64,000 nt of DNA, taken from the NCBI GenBank assembly GCA_905182495.1, contig CAJJBU010000014.1, forward strand, positions 45,955-109,954, read 5' to 3'. The translations under genes were made by a program, and so were the position numbers. Below are positions 30,367 to 39,332 of the stretch, piece by piece. Source of the stretch: Flavobacteriales bacterium UBA952 (GTDB lineage Bacteria > Bacteroidota > Bacteroidia > Flavobacteriales_D > Crocinitomicaceae). Positions within the stretch are counted from its first letter, which is position 1; each line of letters starts with the position of its first letter. The notes beneath the pieces were generated by a model. That model was not told the origin of the DNA. It was given only the letters and a program-made list of their open reading frames with translations, and did not search any database.

Positions 30367-32730
30367 ATGTCTAAAATAGCTACATCATTAATTGCTTTAA
30401 CTTTTTCCATTGTCACACTTAATACTTGGAGTCAATCTATAAGCGTCGGTCCTTATCTGCAAGATGCACATCCCAACGCGATGACCATGATGTGGGAGAC
30501 AAACAGCATTGACGAGAGTATTATTGAATGGGGAGCTACAAATAGTCTTGGGTCTACGTCCATCGGCACCTTTGTTACTGGGAGCGGTTTATCACGTGTG
30601 CACACAGTCGTATTAGAGAATTTAAATCCTGACACCCGTTATTTCTACCGGATAAGCACAGATGATGTTCAAAGCGCAATTTTCGACTTTATCACCCCGC
30701 CTTTACCAGAAAGTGAAAAGAACTTTAATCTTATTTCAATGAGTGATATGCAACAAGACGGATCACACCCCGAGGTCTTTAGCGACATCATCAATAATGA
30801 ATTAATCCCTTTTGTAAATGACAGATTTGGGAATGATTTAGCTACAGATATTGCTTATGTTTTTATTCCTGGAGACCTTGTGTCTGTTGGGGGCAATTAC
30901 CCCTCCTGGAAGAGCACCTTTTTTGATCCCGCACAGGCGATATTTCAGCATGTTCCTGTATATCCTGTTGCCGGAAATCATGAACAAAATTCCGCGAACT
31001 ATTTCCGGTATTTTAACTTGCCTGAAAATGGGACAAATCAAAGTGACTATCTCGAACATTGGTATTATAAAGATTACTCGAATGTTCGTCTTATTGGCCT
31101 AGAATCAAATAATGGTTATCGCATTCAAGAGCAGCTGGACTGGCTACAATCTGTGCTCAATGATGCTTGCGCAGATGAACATATAGACTTTGTTTTTGCA
31201 CAACTACACCACCCCCATCATTCGGAATTATGGATTGACGGTAACACCGATTATACAGGAGATGTCATTGAGAAACTTGAAATTTTTTCGTCAGGATGTG
31301 GGAAGCCTAGCGTTCATTTCTTCGGACACACACATGGATATTCAAGAGGCCAAAGTCGCGACCACCAGCACCTGATGGTCAACGTCGCTTCTGCAGGTGG
31401 TGCCATAGACAACTGGGGTGAATACGCACAACAAGATTACAAGGAATATTCGAAAAGCACCGACGATTATGGTTTTGTCTTGGTCGAGGTTGAAGCAGGT
31501 GAAAACCCTCAATTTTTGTTGTCGCGTGTGAGTCATGGTAGCTTTGAAAATGGTCTTGTGAATGCAGAGATTAGAGATACGATTCGAGTGATGAAAAACA
31601 ACATCGCTCCAGACCAACCCATAGGCCTATTCCCTATTGAAGGAGTATCTCTTCGGCCTGATTGCATTACGTTTTTGGGTTCTGATTTCAATGATACTAA
31701 CGGGGGTGATCAGGGTGCAGTGCATTGGCAAATTGCAACGGACCCTAGCTTTTTCAGCTTGGTGTATGACGATTGGTTTCAGCATGAAAACTGGTATTTC
31801 GATGAAGATCTTGAAGCGGATAATAGCATGACTGAAAGAGAAGTTACGATGCTCAATGAAAACACAAATTATTATTGGAGGGTTCGTTACCGTGATAGAA
31901 ACTTATCCTGGAGTGATTGGTCTGGAGGCATTTCCTTTCAAACGACGGAATCTACGCTAAGTGAAAACCTATTGCTTAATGCTGGTGCAGAAGAGGGAAC
32001 GTCAAACTGGACCTCTGTAAGTGGGTCGTTCGAGGCTATTTCGAGTGGTGAATGTGCTGGAAACAATGCCTATGCAGGGAGCTATTTATTCGCCGTTGGT
32101 GGTGTTTGTAACCCTATGGCTTATGGTGAAGCTTATCAGGAGGTGTCCATAGAGGCTTATGGGGTCAGTATCGATAATGACTCTGCCTATGTGAATTTTG
32201 GAGGATACCTCAGCGATTATTCTGGAGACGACCTGCCAGAGTTTAAATTAGAGTTCTATAACCAAACTGGAGGATTAATTTCTTTTACTACAAATTACCC
32301 CAATCAAAGCCCTGAATGGACCTATCTACAGGATATTCTTCCTATTCCTAGTGGTGCACGCGCCATTCGTATGGTCCTTATGGGAACGCGAAATGCCGGC
32401 TCGGATAACGATTCCTATTTTGATAACATGTTTCTACGGGTCCAAACTTCGATTGAAGACTGTGAAGAACAAGTCATTGGCCTAGATGCTTTAGATGATT
32501 CAGGTGTGCTTTACCTTTATCCCAATCCTTCCGATGGTGAAATCTCAATACAAGTCCCTCCAATTCTCGATGCACAAGAATATTTTGTGAGCAATGCCCT
32601 TGGTGAAAACGTTAAGCTCGGGGTTTTGAAAAAAGGAATTCAAACCATTGACCTTTCTGACTTAAACAAGGGTGTTTATTTTTTAAATGTTCCCGGGGGG
32701 GCTCTTGGAGCACGTTTTGTACTTCAATAA
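30367..32730 (+). CDS. T9SS-exported metallophosphoesterase (purple acid phosphatase-like)
   Basis: A 787-residue secreted protein. In order it has a signal peptide ending near WSQS and a fibronectin-like N-terminal domain of purple acid phosphatases (about 25-110). The calcineurin-type domain has MSDMQ, PGDLVSVGGN, AGNHEQ, LHHPHH and GHTHGYSRG. A second fibronectin-like region (about 430-530), a jelly-roll-like part and a C-terminal T9SS sorting domain (LYPNPSDGE to the end) complete it. It is therefore exported across the outer membrane and probably releases phosphate extracellularly. Confidence 0.9.
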   Translation: MSKIATSLIALTFSIVTLNTWSQSISVGPYLQDAHPNAMTMMWETNSIDESIIEWGATNSLGSTSIGTFVTGSGLSRVHTVVLENLNPDTRYFYRISTDDVQSAIFDFITPPLPESEKNFNLISMSDMQQDGSHPEVFSDIINNELIPFVNDRFGNDLATDIAYVFIPGDLVSVGGNYPSWKSTFFDPAQAIFQHVPVYPVAGNHEQNSANYFRYFNLPENGTNQSDYLEHWYYKDYSNVRLIGLESNNGYRIQEQLDWLQSVLNDACADEHIDFVFAQLHHPHHSELWIDGNTDYTGDVIEKLEIFSSGCGKPSVHFFGHTHGYSRGQSRDHQHLMVNVASAGGAIDNWGEYAQQDYKEYSKSTDDYGFVLVEVEAGENPQFLLSRVSHGSFENGLVNAEIRDTIRVMKNNIAPDQPIGLFPIEGVSLRPDCITFLGSDFNDTNGGDQGAVHWQIATDPSFFSLVYDDWFQHENWYFDEDLEADNSMTEREVTMLNENTNYYWRVRYRDRNLSWSDWSGGISFQTTESTLSENLLLNAGAEEGTSNWTSVSGSFEAISSGECAGNNAYAGSYLFAVGGVCNPMAYGEAYQEVSIEAYGVSIDNDSAYVNFGGYLSDYSGDDLPEFKLEFYNQTGGLISFTTNYPNQSPEWTYLQDILPIPSGARAIRMVLMGTRNAGSDNDSYFDNMFLRVQTSIEDCEEQVIGLDALDDSGVLYLYPNPSDGEISIQVPPILDAQEYFVSNALGENVKLGVLKKGIQTIDLSDLNKGVYFLNVPGGALGARFVLQ

Positions 32731-32793
32731 AGCAAGCCTTTCTTCAAAAATTGTATTTCCGATTAAGGTAAAATTAAGGTACTTTGTATCGTC

Positions 32794-33126
32794 ATGACTG
32801 AAGAAGAAAAAGGAGAGGTAAAAAAGCGAATTCTACACGAACTGGAAAAGACGCGGGAGTCTATTGAGGATTACAAGGAGTCGACAAAGCCCATTTCTCC
32901 TGAAAATGCAATTGGTCGCATATCTCGTATGGATGCCATCAATAATAAAAGTGTCGTTGAGGCCGCCCTGAGAAAATCACAAGAGAAATTCAATAAACTA
33001 AAGCTTGTTCTCGGCAAGGTCGAAGATCCTGATTTTGGAAAATGCATGCAATGCGGCATTGAAATTCCCATTGGTAGAATTCTTCTAATGCCCCAAAGTA
33101 GGAAATGCGTTCGTTGTGCTCAATAA
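32794..33126 (+). CDS. DksA/TraR-type zinc-finger protein
   Basis: A 110-residue protein with an acidic helical N-terminal part and a C-terminal C4 zinc ribbon (CMQCG ... CVRC). This is the layout of TraR/DksA regulators, which bind the RNA polymerase secondary channel. It is shorter than E. coli DksA (151), like many TraR-type homologues. It stands alone, with a possible promoter in the AT-rich 60 bases before it. Confidence 0.85.
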   Translation: MTEEEKGEVKKRILHELEKTRESIEDYKESTKPISPENAIGRISRMDAINNKSVVEAALRKSQEKFNKLKLVLGKVEDPDFGKCMQCGIEIPIGRILLMPQSRKCVRCAQ

Positions 33127-33176
33127 ATGCCTGTTAGTCTGTATATTACGAAAAAATGTATCTTTAAGATAAGCTC

Positions 33177-33204
33177 CAGAAATAAACGTATTACGTTTAG
33201 CCCC
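33177..33204. repeat. 28-base palindromic repeat, copy 1
   Basis: Contains the palindrome AAACGTATTACGTTT (33184-33198) followed by AGCCCC. The same 28 bases recur with one change at 40176-40203, directly after the tyrosine recombinase gene. Here the repeat is followed by GTTATGT, which may open a cassette carrying the DUF6150 gene. Confidence 0.8.
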
Positions 33205-33285
33205 TAGTTATGTAAAATAAAAAATGGTGAAAAAAAGCAGAAAATAGACCTTAAATAGAAGTATACACAGATTTAAAATAACAAC

Positions 33286-33621
33286 ATGAAAAATTTATTG
33301 ATTTTAGTAGCGATGATACTTACGTTTGGAATGACAAATGCACAAAAAATATTCAGTGTGTCAAATCAAGCTTATGCTGATGTTAAAGTATTCGTAGTTG
33401 ATAACCAGGCATATGCCGATTTATTGGTTTATAAAGTATCAAATCAAGCCTATGCAGGTAAAAATGATGGAAAATGGTTTTTCGTAAATAATCAGGCATA
33501 TGCAAAGAAAAAAATATATTTCGTTGATAATCAAGCATATGCGGACTTGAAAATATATTTCGTTGATAATCAAGCATACGCCGGTTGGAAAAACGCCTCT
33601 AAAAAAAGTTTGATGTATTAA
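33286..33621 (+). CDS. DUF6150-type repeat protein with six NQAYA repeats
   Basis: A 111-residue protein with a signal peptide (LILVAMILTFGMTNAQ) and then six copies of a 13-15 residue unit, VDNQAYADLKIYF-like, covering nearly all of the mature part. The short alternating hydrophobic pattern suggests a regular beta structure. The family (DUF6150) is recognised by this repeat but has no known function. Flanking sequence (33207-33213 and 33628-33680) resembles the ends of an integron cassette. Confidence 0.8.
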   Translation: MKNLLILVAMILTFGMTNAQKIFSVSNQAYADVKVFVVDNQAYADLLVYKVSNQAYAGKNDGKWFFVNNQAYAKKKIYFVDNQAYADLKIYFVDNQAYAGWKNASKKSLMY

Positions 33622-33627
33622 GCCTGC

Positions 33628-33680
33628 CCATAACCAGGTATATGAGCCAATAGCGGTTTTAGCCCAAGCGCCGGTATAAC
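33628..33680 (+). repeat. attC-like site after the DUF6150 gene
   Basis: Starts with CCATAAC, complementary at six of seven positions to GTTATGT at 33207, before the same gene. It contains TTTTAGCCCAAGC, shared with the site at 45080-45137 (TTTTAGCCCAAGCC) and similar to 49900-49944. The expected terminal GTT is altered (CCGGTATAAC). It looks like a diverged single-cassette boundary outside the main array. Confidence 0.45.
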
Positions 33681-33776
33681 AAATCTTATAATACGAACAT
33701 TCATTAGAAGTAAACGGGATAAAGCAATGTGTAAACTGAATATTAACGTATTTTACACGTACCGTAATGAACGAGA

Positions 33777-34250
33777 ATGGAGAATCTTTCTAACAGAGCA
33801 TTAATTAGTCGGCTATATAGTTCCGCCGATCAACAACTTGAGGACGCTAACTTTGATAATGAAAGTTGGTCGGAGTGGTATAAGGCTGTTCAAGGAATGA
33901 CTGGTCCTGAAAAGATGGTTTATGTGATCGTGAAATTAAATCAAAGTGTCACAAGTGGTGGTTTTTCTGAATTTTACGATACCTCATTTGGTGTGTTTGC
34001 TCCCGAAATTATTCATGCGCTGAACGAAATTAAGGCCGTTGCAACTGCCGAAATTGTTTCTAGTTCTTTGCCTATTGTAAATCCGACAGGACTTTTGGAT
34101 GATGCATACAAAGATTTTGTTTTCAACCTTCAGCTATCAGAACAACAAAGGGCGCAACTTTATTCTCAGGATATGCAGTACGACGAACTGCACGGACATG
34201 AGAATTTAGAGGACCTACTAGGTGAGTATTTACAAGAGATGATCAAATGA
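33777..34250 (+). CDS. DUF4375 (DMP19-like) protein
   Basis: A 157-residue cytoplasmic protein. MTGPEKMVYVIVKLNQSVTSGGFSEFY matches the DUF4375 core, in which an N-GGF/GGF-QFF-type element is conserved. The C-terminal third is acidic. Members are common immunity-like or accessory proteins without a settled role. A perfect seven-base stem (33729-33735 with 33752-33758) lies just upstream. Confidence 0.65.
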   Translation: MENLSNRALISRLYSSADQQLEDANFDNESWSEWYKAVQGMTGPEKMVYVIVKLNQSVTSGGFSEFYDTSFGVFAPEIIHALNEIKAVATAEIVSSSLPIVNPTGLLDDAYKDFVFNLQLSEQQRAQLYSQDMQYDELHGHENLEDLLGEYLQEMIK

Positions 34251-34380
34251 CATTCGATACAATAGCTATACTGAATTAAATCTTGATCTAGCCGAACCCT
34301 TATTTTGTGAAAACATAAACAAAACAGTGCCGATCATTCTTCTTTAAGGGAACGAGGGTGCCCATTATTATAAAATACAA

Positions 34381-35175
34381 ATGCGATACTTCATACACTT
34401 AGGATACGATGGCAGCAACTATAGGGGATGGCAGAGACAAGGCGAAACGCATAATACGGTTCAAGAGCTTATAGAAAAAACACTTTCTAGGATCTTTAAA
34501 AAAGAAGTAAGTGTATATGGTTGCGGGCGAACCGATGCCGGTGTTCACGCCAGTCAATATGTCATTCAAATCAATCTTGATGAGGCTCCCGTATTCGATT
34601 TAAAGTTTCGTCTCAACAAAAGCTTACCTGATGATATCGCCGTATTTGAAATCATAGAAGTGAAGGAGAATGAGCATTGTCGACATGGTGCTATTGAGCG
34701 CACCTATGATTATTTTATTCATTGGAACAAAGACCCCCTACTTTTTCGATACAGTTCCTTTTATGAAGACTTGGCATTAGACTTCGACCTGATGAAAAAA
34801 GCTGCGGCGCTTATTCTAGAAACGAGTGACTTTAAACCGCTCTGTAAACAACCAAATGCGTACAAGAGTACTTTGTGTCAAATAAGTAATTGTGAGTTGT
34901 TCGTCAATGAGGATCAAGGGCGCTTGCGATTCACCATCACCGCCAATCGCTTTCTTCGAGGGATGGTAAGGATTTGCGTTTTCTTTTTGCTCGAAGTGGG
35001 AAGTGGTAAAATGACTTTAAAGCAATTTGAGGCCGTATTAAATCAAGAAGAAGATTTGATTGAGAAGCTTCCCGCGTATCCAAATGGGCTTTTTCTTAGC
35101 CGCATTAAATATCCATTTTTAGAATTAACGGATTCACATAAATTAATAAAAATGTTGAAGGCTGGATTGGATTAG
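34381..35175 (+). CDS. truA: tRNA pseudouridine(38-40) synthase TruA
   Basis: A 264-residue TruA. The catalytic Asp is in GCGRTDAGVHASQY, and the N-terminal YDGSNYRGWQRQ and C-terminal RFLRGMVR motifs are present. It modifies the anticodon arm of tRNAs in the cytoplasm. Confidence 0.97.
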   Translation: MRYFIHLGYDGSNYRGWQRQGETHNTVQELIEKTLSRIFKKEVSVYGCGRTDAGVHASQYVIQINLDEAPVFDLKFRLNKSLPDDIAVFEIIEVKENEHCRHGAIERTYDYFIHWNKDPLLFRYSSFYEDLALDFDLMKKAAALILETSDFKPLCKQPNAYKSTLCQISNCELFVNEDQGRLRFTITANRFLRGMVRICVFFLLEVGSGKMTLKQFEAVLNQEEDLIEKLPAYPNGLFLSRIKYPFLELTDSHKLIKMLKAGLD

Positions 35176-35387
35176 GTGCCACCTATGATAAAGGGTTTGG
35201 CTGAGCAATACACTAGCGTAAATACAAGCAGAAATTAACGGGGTAGAATAAACGAAGATTTTGTATTAAATTTACTTACCTAAGTACCTATAAGAGGTGA
35301 GAAAATAAAACCGTTCTTAATACTCAAATGGAAATAAACAAAGCAAGATTTTCAATACTACAACGCTATCCTTCAGCAACTACGACT

Positions 35388-37238
35388 ATGAATACACCTA
35401 TTCTGTTTTCTTTACTTTTTTTACTTTGCTTTGGCCTTAATGGCCAGCAGCTTAATGACCCACAATCCCTATACGATGCTCCTGGAGGCATTTTTGATGT
35501 GGACTCTATTAGGGACCTGAAACTCGATTTTGAAGAGCCAAACTACCACAACATTCTAGTGAATTCTTTTTTCAATGATCCAAGCTACAGAATTCCCGCT
35601 ACGCTTACCTTTAAAGGCGTTTCTTATGATAGTGTTGGTGTGAGATATAAAGGAAATTCAACTTTTTGTCTTCCCAATGACGAGGGCAATCCCAAGGTGC
35701 CTTACAATATAGAACTGAATCATTTTATATCGGGTCAAAAACTTGAAAATCTCAAAAAAATAAAACTGGCAAATGCATGGGTGGACCCAACCTTTGCAAA
35801 AGAAGTCACGGCAAGTAAAATCTACCGAAAATACCTACCCACCCCAGAAGCCAATTTATTACGCCTTATCTCACAAGGAAACTACGTGGGCATCTATGCA
35901 CATACTGAATCTGTGGATAAGCAATTCTTGCAGAAACATTTCGATGAAAAAGACGGCGTCTTTTTCAAGTGTGACCCCATACAGGTTTTTTGTGGAGGCT
36001 CAAATGGGCAGGGAAATCCAGACTTAAAATGGCTTGGGGCTGATAGTGCCAGCTACTACAGCAGCTATGACCTAAAATCAGATAAGGGGTGGGCTGACCT
36101 TATGGGGCTCATTGAAACGCTTCATTTTGACTTTGATAATTTGGGGGAGGTTCTAAATATCGACCGCGTACTTTGGGCTTTTGCGGTGAACTCAGCAATC
36201 CTCAATCTCGATACTTATAACGGCTACTATGTTCACAATTACTATCTATACCAAACTGAAGATGGCTTGTTTCAGATGATCCCTTGGGACTTTGATAATG
36301 CCTTTGTTGGAGCTATTTTAGGCTTTGACTATTTTACCCCCGCGTTAGTTCACAATTATGATACCTACGGAGGGCAATATGCCACAAACGAAAGACCACT
36401 TCTCGAAAAACTCTTGAATGACCCCTTGCGCAAAAAACAATACAATGCCCATTTAAAGACGATCCTTACAGAAACCCTTTTAGATACAGATGGTATTCGA
36501 AGTGGTATCAACCAACTGCAAGATGTTGCCTTCTCTTCGGTACAATCAGACCCTAATAAATTGTTCTCCATGACGCAATACAACGAAAATGTAGAAGAAG
36601 ACCTTTGGACAGGCTGGGGCTTTGGAGGAATCATGTCGATGCTCGACGCTAGAAATGAATATCTGTCTGGACTTCAAACCATGGTAATGCCTACTCCAGA
36701 AATCTCAAATATGAGTCTTAACGATGGCATACTTACTGTAGATGTGACATTGGCCGCTCAAGTTGAGGTTATGGCAACAACTAGTGTTCACAATTCCAAA
36801 TTTGAGGCCTTTACAATGTATGATGATGGCACCAATGGTGACCTTTTTGCCAATGACAATACCTATACCGCCTATCTTCCTTATGTCGTTTCGGGCGATG
36901 CAGTGAAGTTCTATATTCGCGCACAAAACTCAAGTAACATGAAACTGCTTCCTGAACGGGCAGAATATGAGTTTTTTATATTTGACCCATTTGCAGAAAT
37001 AGATAGCCCTGCCACAAATGAAGCATTCAATGTCTATCCAAATCCCGCTAGTACTATATTAAATGTACGTGGTAAACAGTCTCAGAAACTCAGCTGCCAT
37101 ATCTATACGATGATGGGGAAAGAGGTCCTAACACAAGATTACTGGGGTAAATCGGCAATCCTTCAGATCTCCGAACTCCCCGCTGGGGCATATTTACTAA
37201 AGGTAAACAATCAAACTTTTAAAGTTCTAAAACAATAA
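35388..37238 (+). CDS. CotH-family protein with T9SS sorting domain (1)
   Basis: About 616 residues. The start is set at ATG 35388, where a signal peptide begins (MNTPILFSLLFLLCFGLNGQ); an in-frame ATG 60 bases upstream adds only polar residues. A CotH kinase-like domain follows (VGVRYKGNSTF, KLANAWVDPTFAKE, GIYAHTESVDKQFL, MIPWDFDNAFVG). A beta-rich part and a C-terminal T9SS sorting domain (VYPNPASTILNVRG) follow that. CotH proteins are protein kinases of spore coats in Bacillus; exported bacterial versions have no clear substrate. Confidence 0.88.
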   Translation: MNTPILFSLLFLLCFGLNGQQLNDPQSLYDAPGGIFDVDSIRDLKLDFEEPNYHNILVNSFFNDPSYRIPATLTFKGVSYDSVGVRYKGNSTFCLPNDEGNPKVPYNIELNHFISGQKLENLKKIKLANAWVDPTFAKEVTASKIYRKYLPTPEANLLRLISQGNYVGIYAHTESVDKQFLQKHFDEKDGVFFKCDPIQVFCGGSNGQGNPDLKWLGADSASYYSSYDLKSDKGWADLMGLIETLHFDFDNLGEVLNIDRVLWAFAVNSAILNLDTYNGYYVHNYYLYQTEDGLFQMIPWDFDNAFVGAILGFDYFTPALVHNYDTYGGQYATNERPLLEKLLNDPLRKKQYNAHLKTILTETLLDTDGIRSGINQLQDVAFSSVQSDPNKLFSMTQYNENVEEDLWTGWGFGGIMSMLDARNEYLSGLQTMVMPTPEISNMSLNDGILTVDVTLAAQVEVMATTSVHNSKFEAFTMYDDGTNGDLFANDNTYTAYLPYVVSGDAVKFYIRAQNSSNMKLLPERAEYEFFIFDPFAEIDSPATNEAFNVYPNPASTILNVRGKQSQKLSCHIYTMMGKEVLTQDYWGKSAILQISELPAGAYLLKVNNQTFKVLKQ

Positions 37239-37314
37239 AACGATGGCACAATATTTGGATTACCGAGGAGGTTATTAATAATTCACTACTTTTAGTGCCA
37301 AATCAAAAAAAAAT

Positions 37315-38457
37315 ATGCTACGATTTAAATTTCAATTAGTCCTTTCCTTTTTCTTTCTTTCTTTTTTTACCTTTTCTCAATCCAATACACTTGTTGTTTT
37401 CTCTCAAGATCCAACTCCTTTTTATGTGATATTAGATGGGGTAAAGAAAAATGAAACTGCAGAAACAAGAGTTATTGTTCCCGGGATCCAACAAACCAAT
37501 AGCAGTGTGCAAATATTCTTTAAAGATGAAAGTATCGCATCAATCTCAAAAACCATTTGGTGGGAAGAAGGACATAAAAACGATGAAGTTACTTTTCGAA
37601 TTGTTCCTGTCAAAAAAGGATATAAGCTGCGTTTTTTCAGCACAAAACTTAACACGTCTACACCCGTTGCGTCTACCCCCCCCCCACCTCCGGTACAAAG
37701 TGTTCAACCAACCACTACAACAACTGTTACCGAAACGACTACGGTCCGTCAAGACAACACGACGGGCAGTAATGATATGAACATGAATACCAATATGAAT
37801 TCAGGAGCAGATATGAATGGTGGAAACATCAGCATGAATATCAATGTTAATGATGGCACAAACACATCTTCAGGTAATGAAAATTTGAATATGAGTATGA
37901 ACATCAATATGAATGATGGTAATATGAATGGTGCTGACCTTAACAATGGAAATATTAATGTCAACATGAACATGAATGATGCGGATATGAACAGTGCGAT
38001 GAACGAAGCCAATACCAGCATGAATGTTAATATGAATGGAATGAATTCAAATACTGGTCAAACAAATAATACTGCAGTCAATGAAACCGTTACTACGACA
38101 GTAACAACTACAACAATAAACGAAACGCCAGCGGCGGCAGCTCCGGTATCATTAGGAGGCTGCTCAAACCCCGTTCAAAATATGGCAAGTATTATGGCTG
38201 CTATTGATGAAGAAAGTTTTGATGATGGAAAAATGATTGTTGCAAAGCAAGCGACTTCAAATTCATGCTTGACCGTAGATCAAATCAAAAAAATTATAGA
38301 AGAATTTAGTTTTAGCAAGAACCAACTTGAATTTGCTAAATATGGATATGGTAGATGTTACAATCCAGATGAATACTATCAAGTAAATTCTTCCTTTGAT
38401 TTCAGCTCAGAAAAAGAAGCGCTAAACGACTATATCAAATCGAGAAACGGAGAATAA
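37315..38457 (+). CDS. DUF4476 protein with Asn/Met-rich low-complexity linker
   Basis: A 380-residue exported protein. It has a signal peptide (to about FTFSQS), a small beta domain (residues about 20-115), then Pro/Thr-rich sequence. A stretch of about 100 residues follows, made of short MNMN/NDGN/GADMN units (about 150-250). A C-terminal DUF4476 domain (about 285-375; MASIMAAIDEESFDDGKM, FAKYGYGRCYNPDEYY) completes it. Domain function is unknown. A long hairpin after the stop separates it from the convergent ssb genes. Confidence 0.85.
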   Translation: MLRFKFQLVLSFFFLSFFTFSQSNTLVVFSQDPTPFYVILDGVKKNETAETRVIVPGIQQTNSSVQIFFKDESIASISKTIWWEEGHKNDEVTFRIVPVKKGYKLRFFSTKLNTSTPVASTPPPPPVQSVQPTTTTTVTETTTVRQDNTTGSNDMNMNTNMNSGADMNGGNISMNINVNDGTNTSSGNENLNMSMNINMNDGNMNGADLNNGNINVNMNMNDADMNSAMNEANTSMNVNMNGMNSNTGQTNNTAVNETVTTTVTTTTINETPAAAAPVSLGGCSNPVQNMASIMAAIDEESFDDGKMIVAKQATSNSCLTVDQIKKIIEEFSFSKNQLEFAKYGYGRCYNPDEYYQVNSSFDFSSEKEALNDYIKSRNGE

Positions 38458-38479
38458 TCGTGCGCTTAGATATTTAAAT

Positions 38480-38517
38480 ATCAATGACCTCATCTAAAGA
38501 ATGATGAGGTCATTGAT
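38480..38517. terminator. bidirectional terminator-like hairpin between DUF4476 gene and ssb
   Basis: A perfect 15-base stem (38480-38494 with 38503-38517; arms contain AATGACCTCATC and GATGAGGTCATT) with an eight-base loop. It sits between convergent genes and overlaps the end of the minus-strand ssb. No long T run follows on either strand, so the termination role is inferred from position. Confidence 0.6.
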
Positions 38518-38805
38518 TTCTATTTCTGAAAACATTTTTCGCAAGCCCTTGTCGTGATAAAAGCGACTAACAATACGTCCTTCTATTGCGATGTCTGTTC
38601 CTGTGGTTCCGTATTCATTTAAAACCTGTACCCATTTACCCCAAGCTGCCAGAGTGTGCCAATTCTTACGAATCTTTTTTGCCCCTTTCAGGTCAAGGTA
38701 AGTCTCCTGGGTTGTTAAAGTAAACTTCACCTGCTTTCTCCCATTGGAGAGCAGGTGAAGTTCTGGCTTCGAATGAATCGTCCCAATCAAATGGACCAAG
38801 TTCAC
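38494..38805 (-). CDS. ssb: single-stranded DNA-binding protein, short copy
   Basis: A 103-residue OB-fold protein with VHLIGTIHSKPELHLLSNGRK and FTLTTQETY near the start and IEGRIVSRFY near the end. I use the GTG at 38805, one base after the stop of the upstream ssb: it gives the usual SSB N-terminus, whereas earlier in-frame codons overlap the other gene. It lacks the acidic C-terminal tip that recruits SSB partners. It is the second gene of an ssb pair divergent from the recombinase. Confidence 0.8.
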   Translation of the reverse strand: MNLVHLIGTIHSKPELHLLSNGRKQVKFTLTTQETYLDLKGAKKIRKNWHTLAAWGKWVQVLNEYGTTGTDIAIEGRIVSRFYHDKGLRKMFSEIEINDLIIL

Positions 38806-38806
38806 G

Positions 38807-39163
38807 TTACTCGGCTTCTTCTGGGGTGAAGGGCTTGGTGAGCAATAAAAACTCATTTGCCTCAACGATGGTCCTGTTTTTTCGTTCACCCTCTTTTGTT
38901 TCATAGGTTTGGTGAAGTAGGCGTCCTTCGACCATCACCTTACTTCCCTTTTCAAGCGCTTCTCGCATCTTATCTCCTAAAGGACCCCAGGCATTGATGT
39001 TGTGCCATTGGACTTGTTCATCCCAATCGCCGTTTTTTTGCTTGTAGCGTTGGTGTGTAGCCATGCTAAATTTGGTTACCGATTTTCCGGAATCAAAAGC
39101 GATCGTTTCTGGATCTCTTCCTAGTCTTCCGATTAAACTGACTTTGTTTCGTAATGCATTCAT
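38807..39163 (-). CDS. ssb: single-stranded DNA-binding protein
   Basis: A 118-residue SSB beginning MNALRNKVSLIGRLGRDPE, with the OB-fold segments KFSMATHQRY and KVMVEGRLLHQTYE. The in-frame extension upstream of 39163 is not SSB-like and is ignored. The C-terminus is PFTPEEAE, without the usual acidic DDDxPF tip. It is divergent from the tyrosine recombinase, with 169 bases of shared upstream DNA, and overlaps no other gene. SSB could affect folding of single-stranded recombination sites, which is inference. Confidence 0.9.
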   Translation of the reverse strand: MNALRNKVSLIGRLGRDPETIAFDSGKSVTKFSMATHQRYKQKNGDWDEQVQWHNINAWGPLGDKMREALEKGSKVMVEGRLLHQTYETKEGERKNRTIVEANEFLLLTKPFTPEEAE

Positions 39164-39332
39164 AATGTAAAAATTTAAAAGTTTGAAATAATTGTTTGCC
39201 GCTAAATTCGACAGGACAAAATTGAGAAGGAATAAAAACCGAAAATGGTTGTTTGTCGTTTGTTGTCGATATTTAGTCGTTTGTAATTGATTAATGAGCG
39301 AATAAGTATAGAAATTCTTTGATGTTTGTACC

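Noticed and set aside
33361..33600. Regular DNA repeats resembling a CRISPR array
   Set aside because: They are codon-level repeats of a coding sequence (NQAYA units) with similar spacers, inside an intact frame with a signal peptide.
37770..38060. Microsatellite-like ATGAAYATG repeats
   Set aside because: They lie in frame inside the DUF4476 gene and encode the Asn/Met-rich linker.
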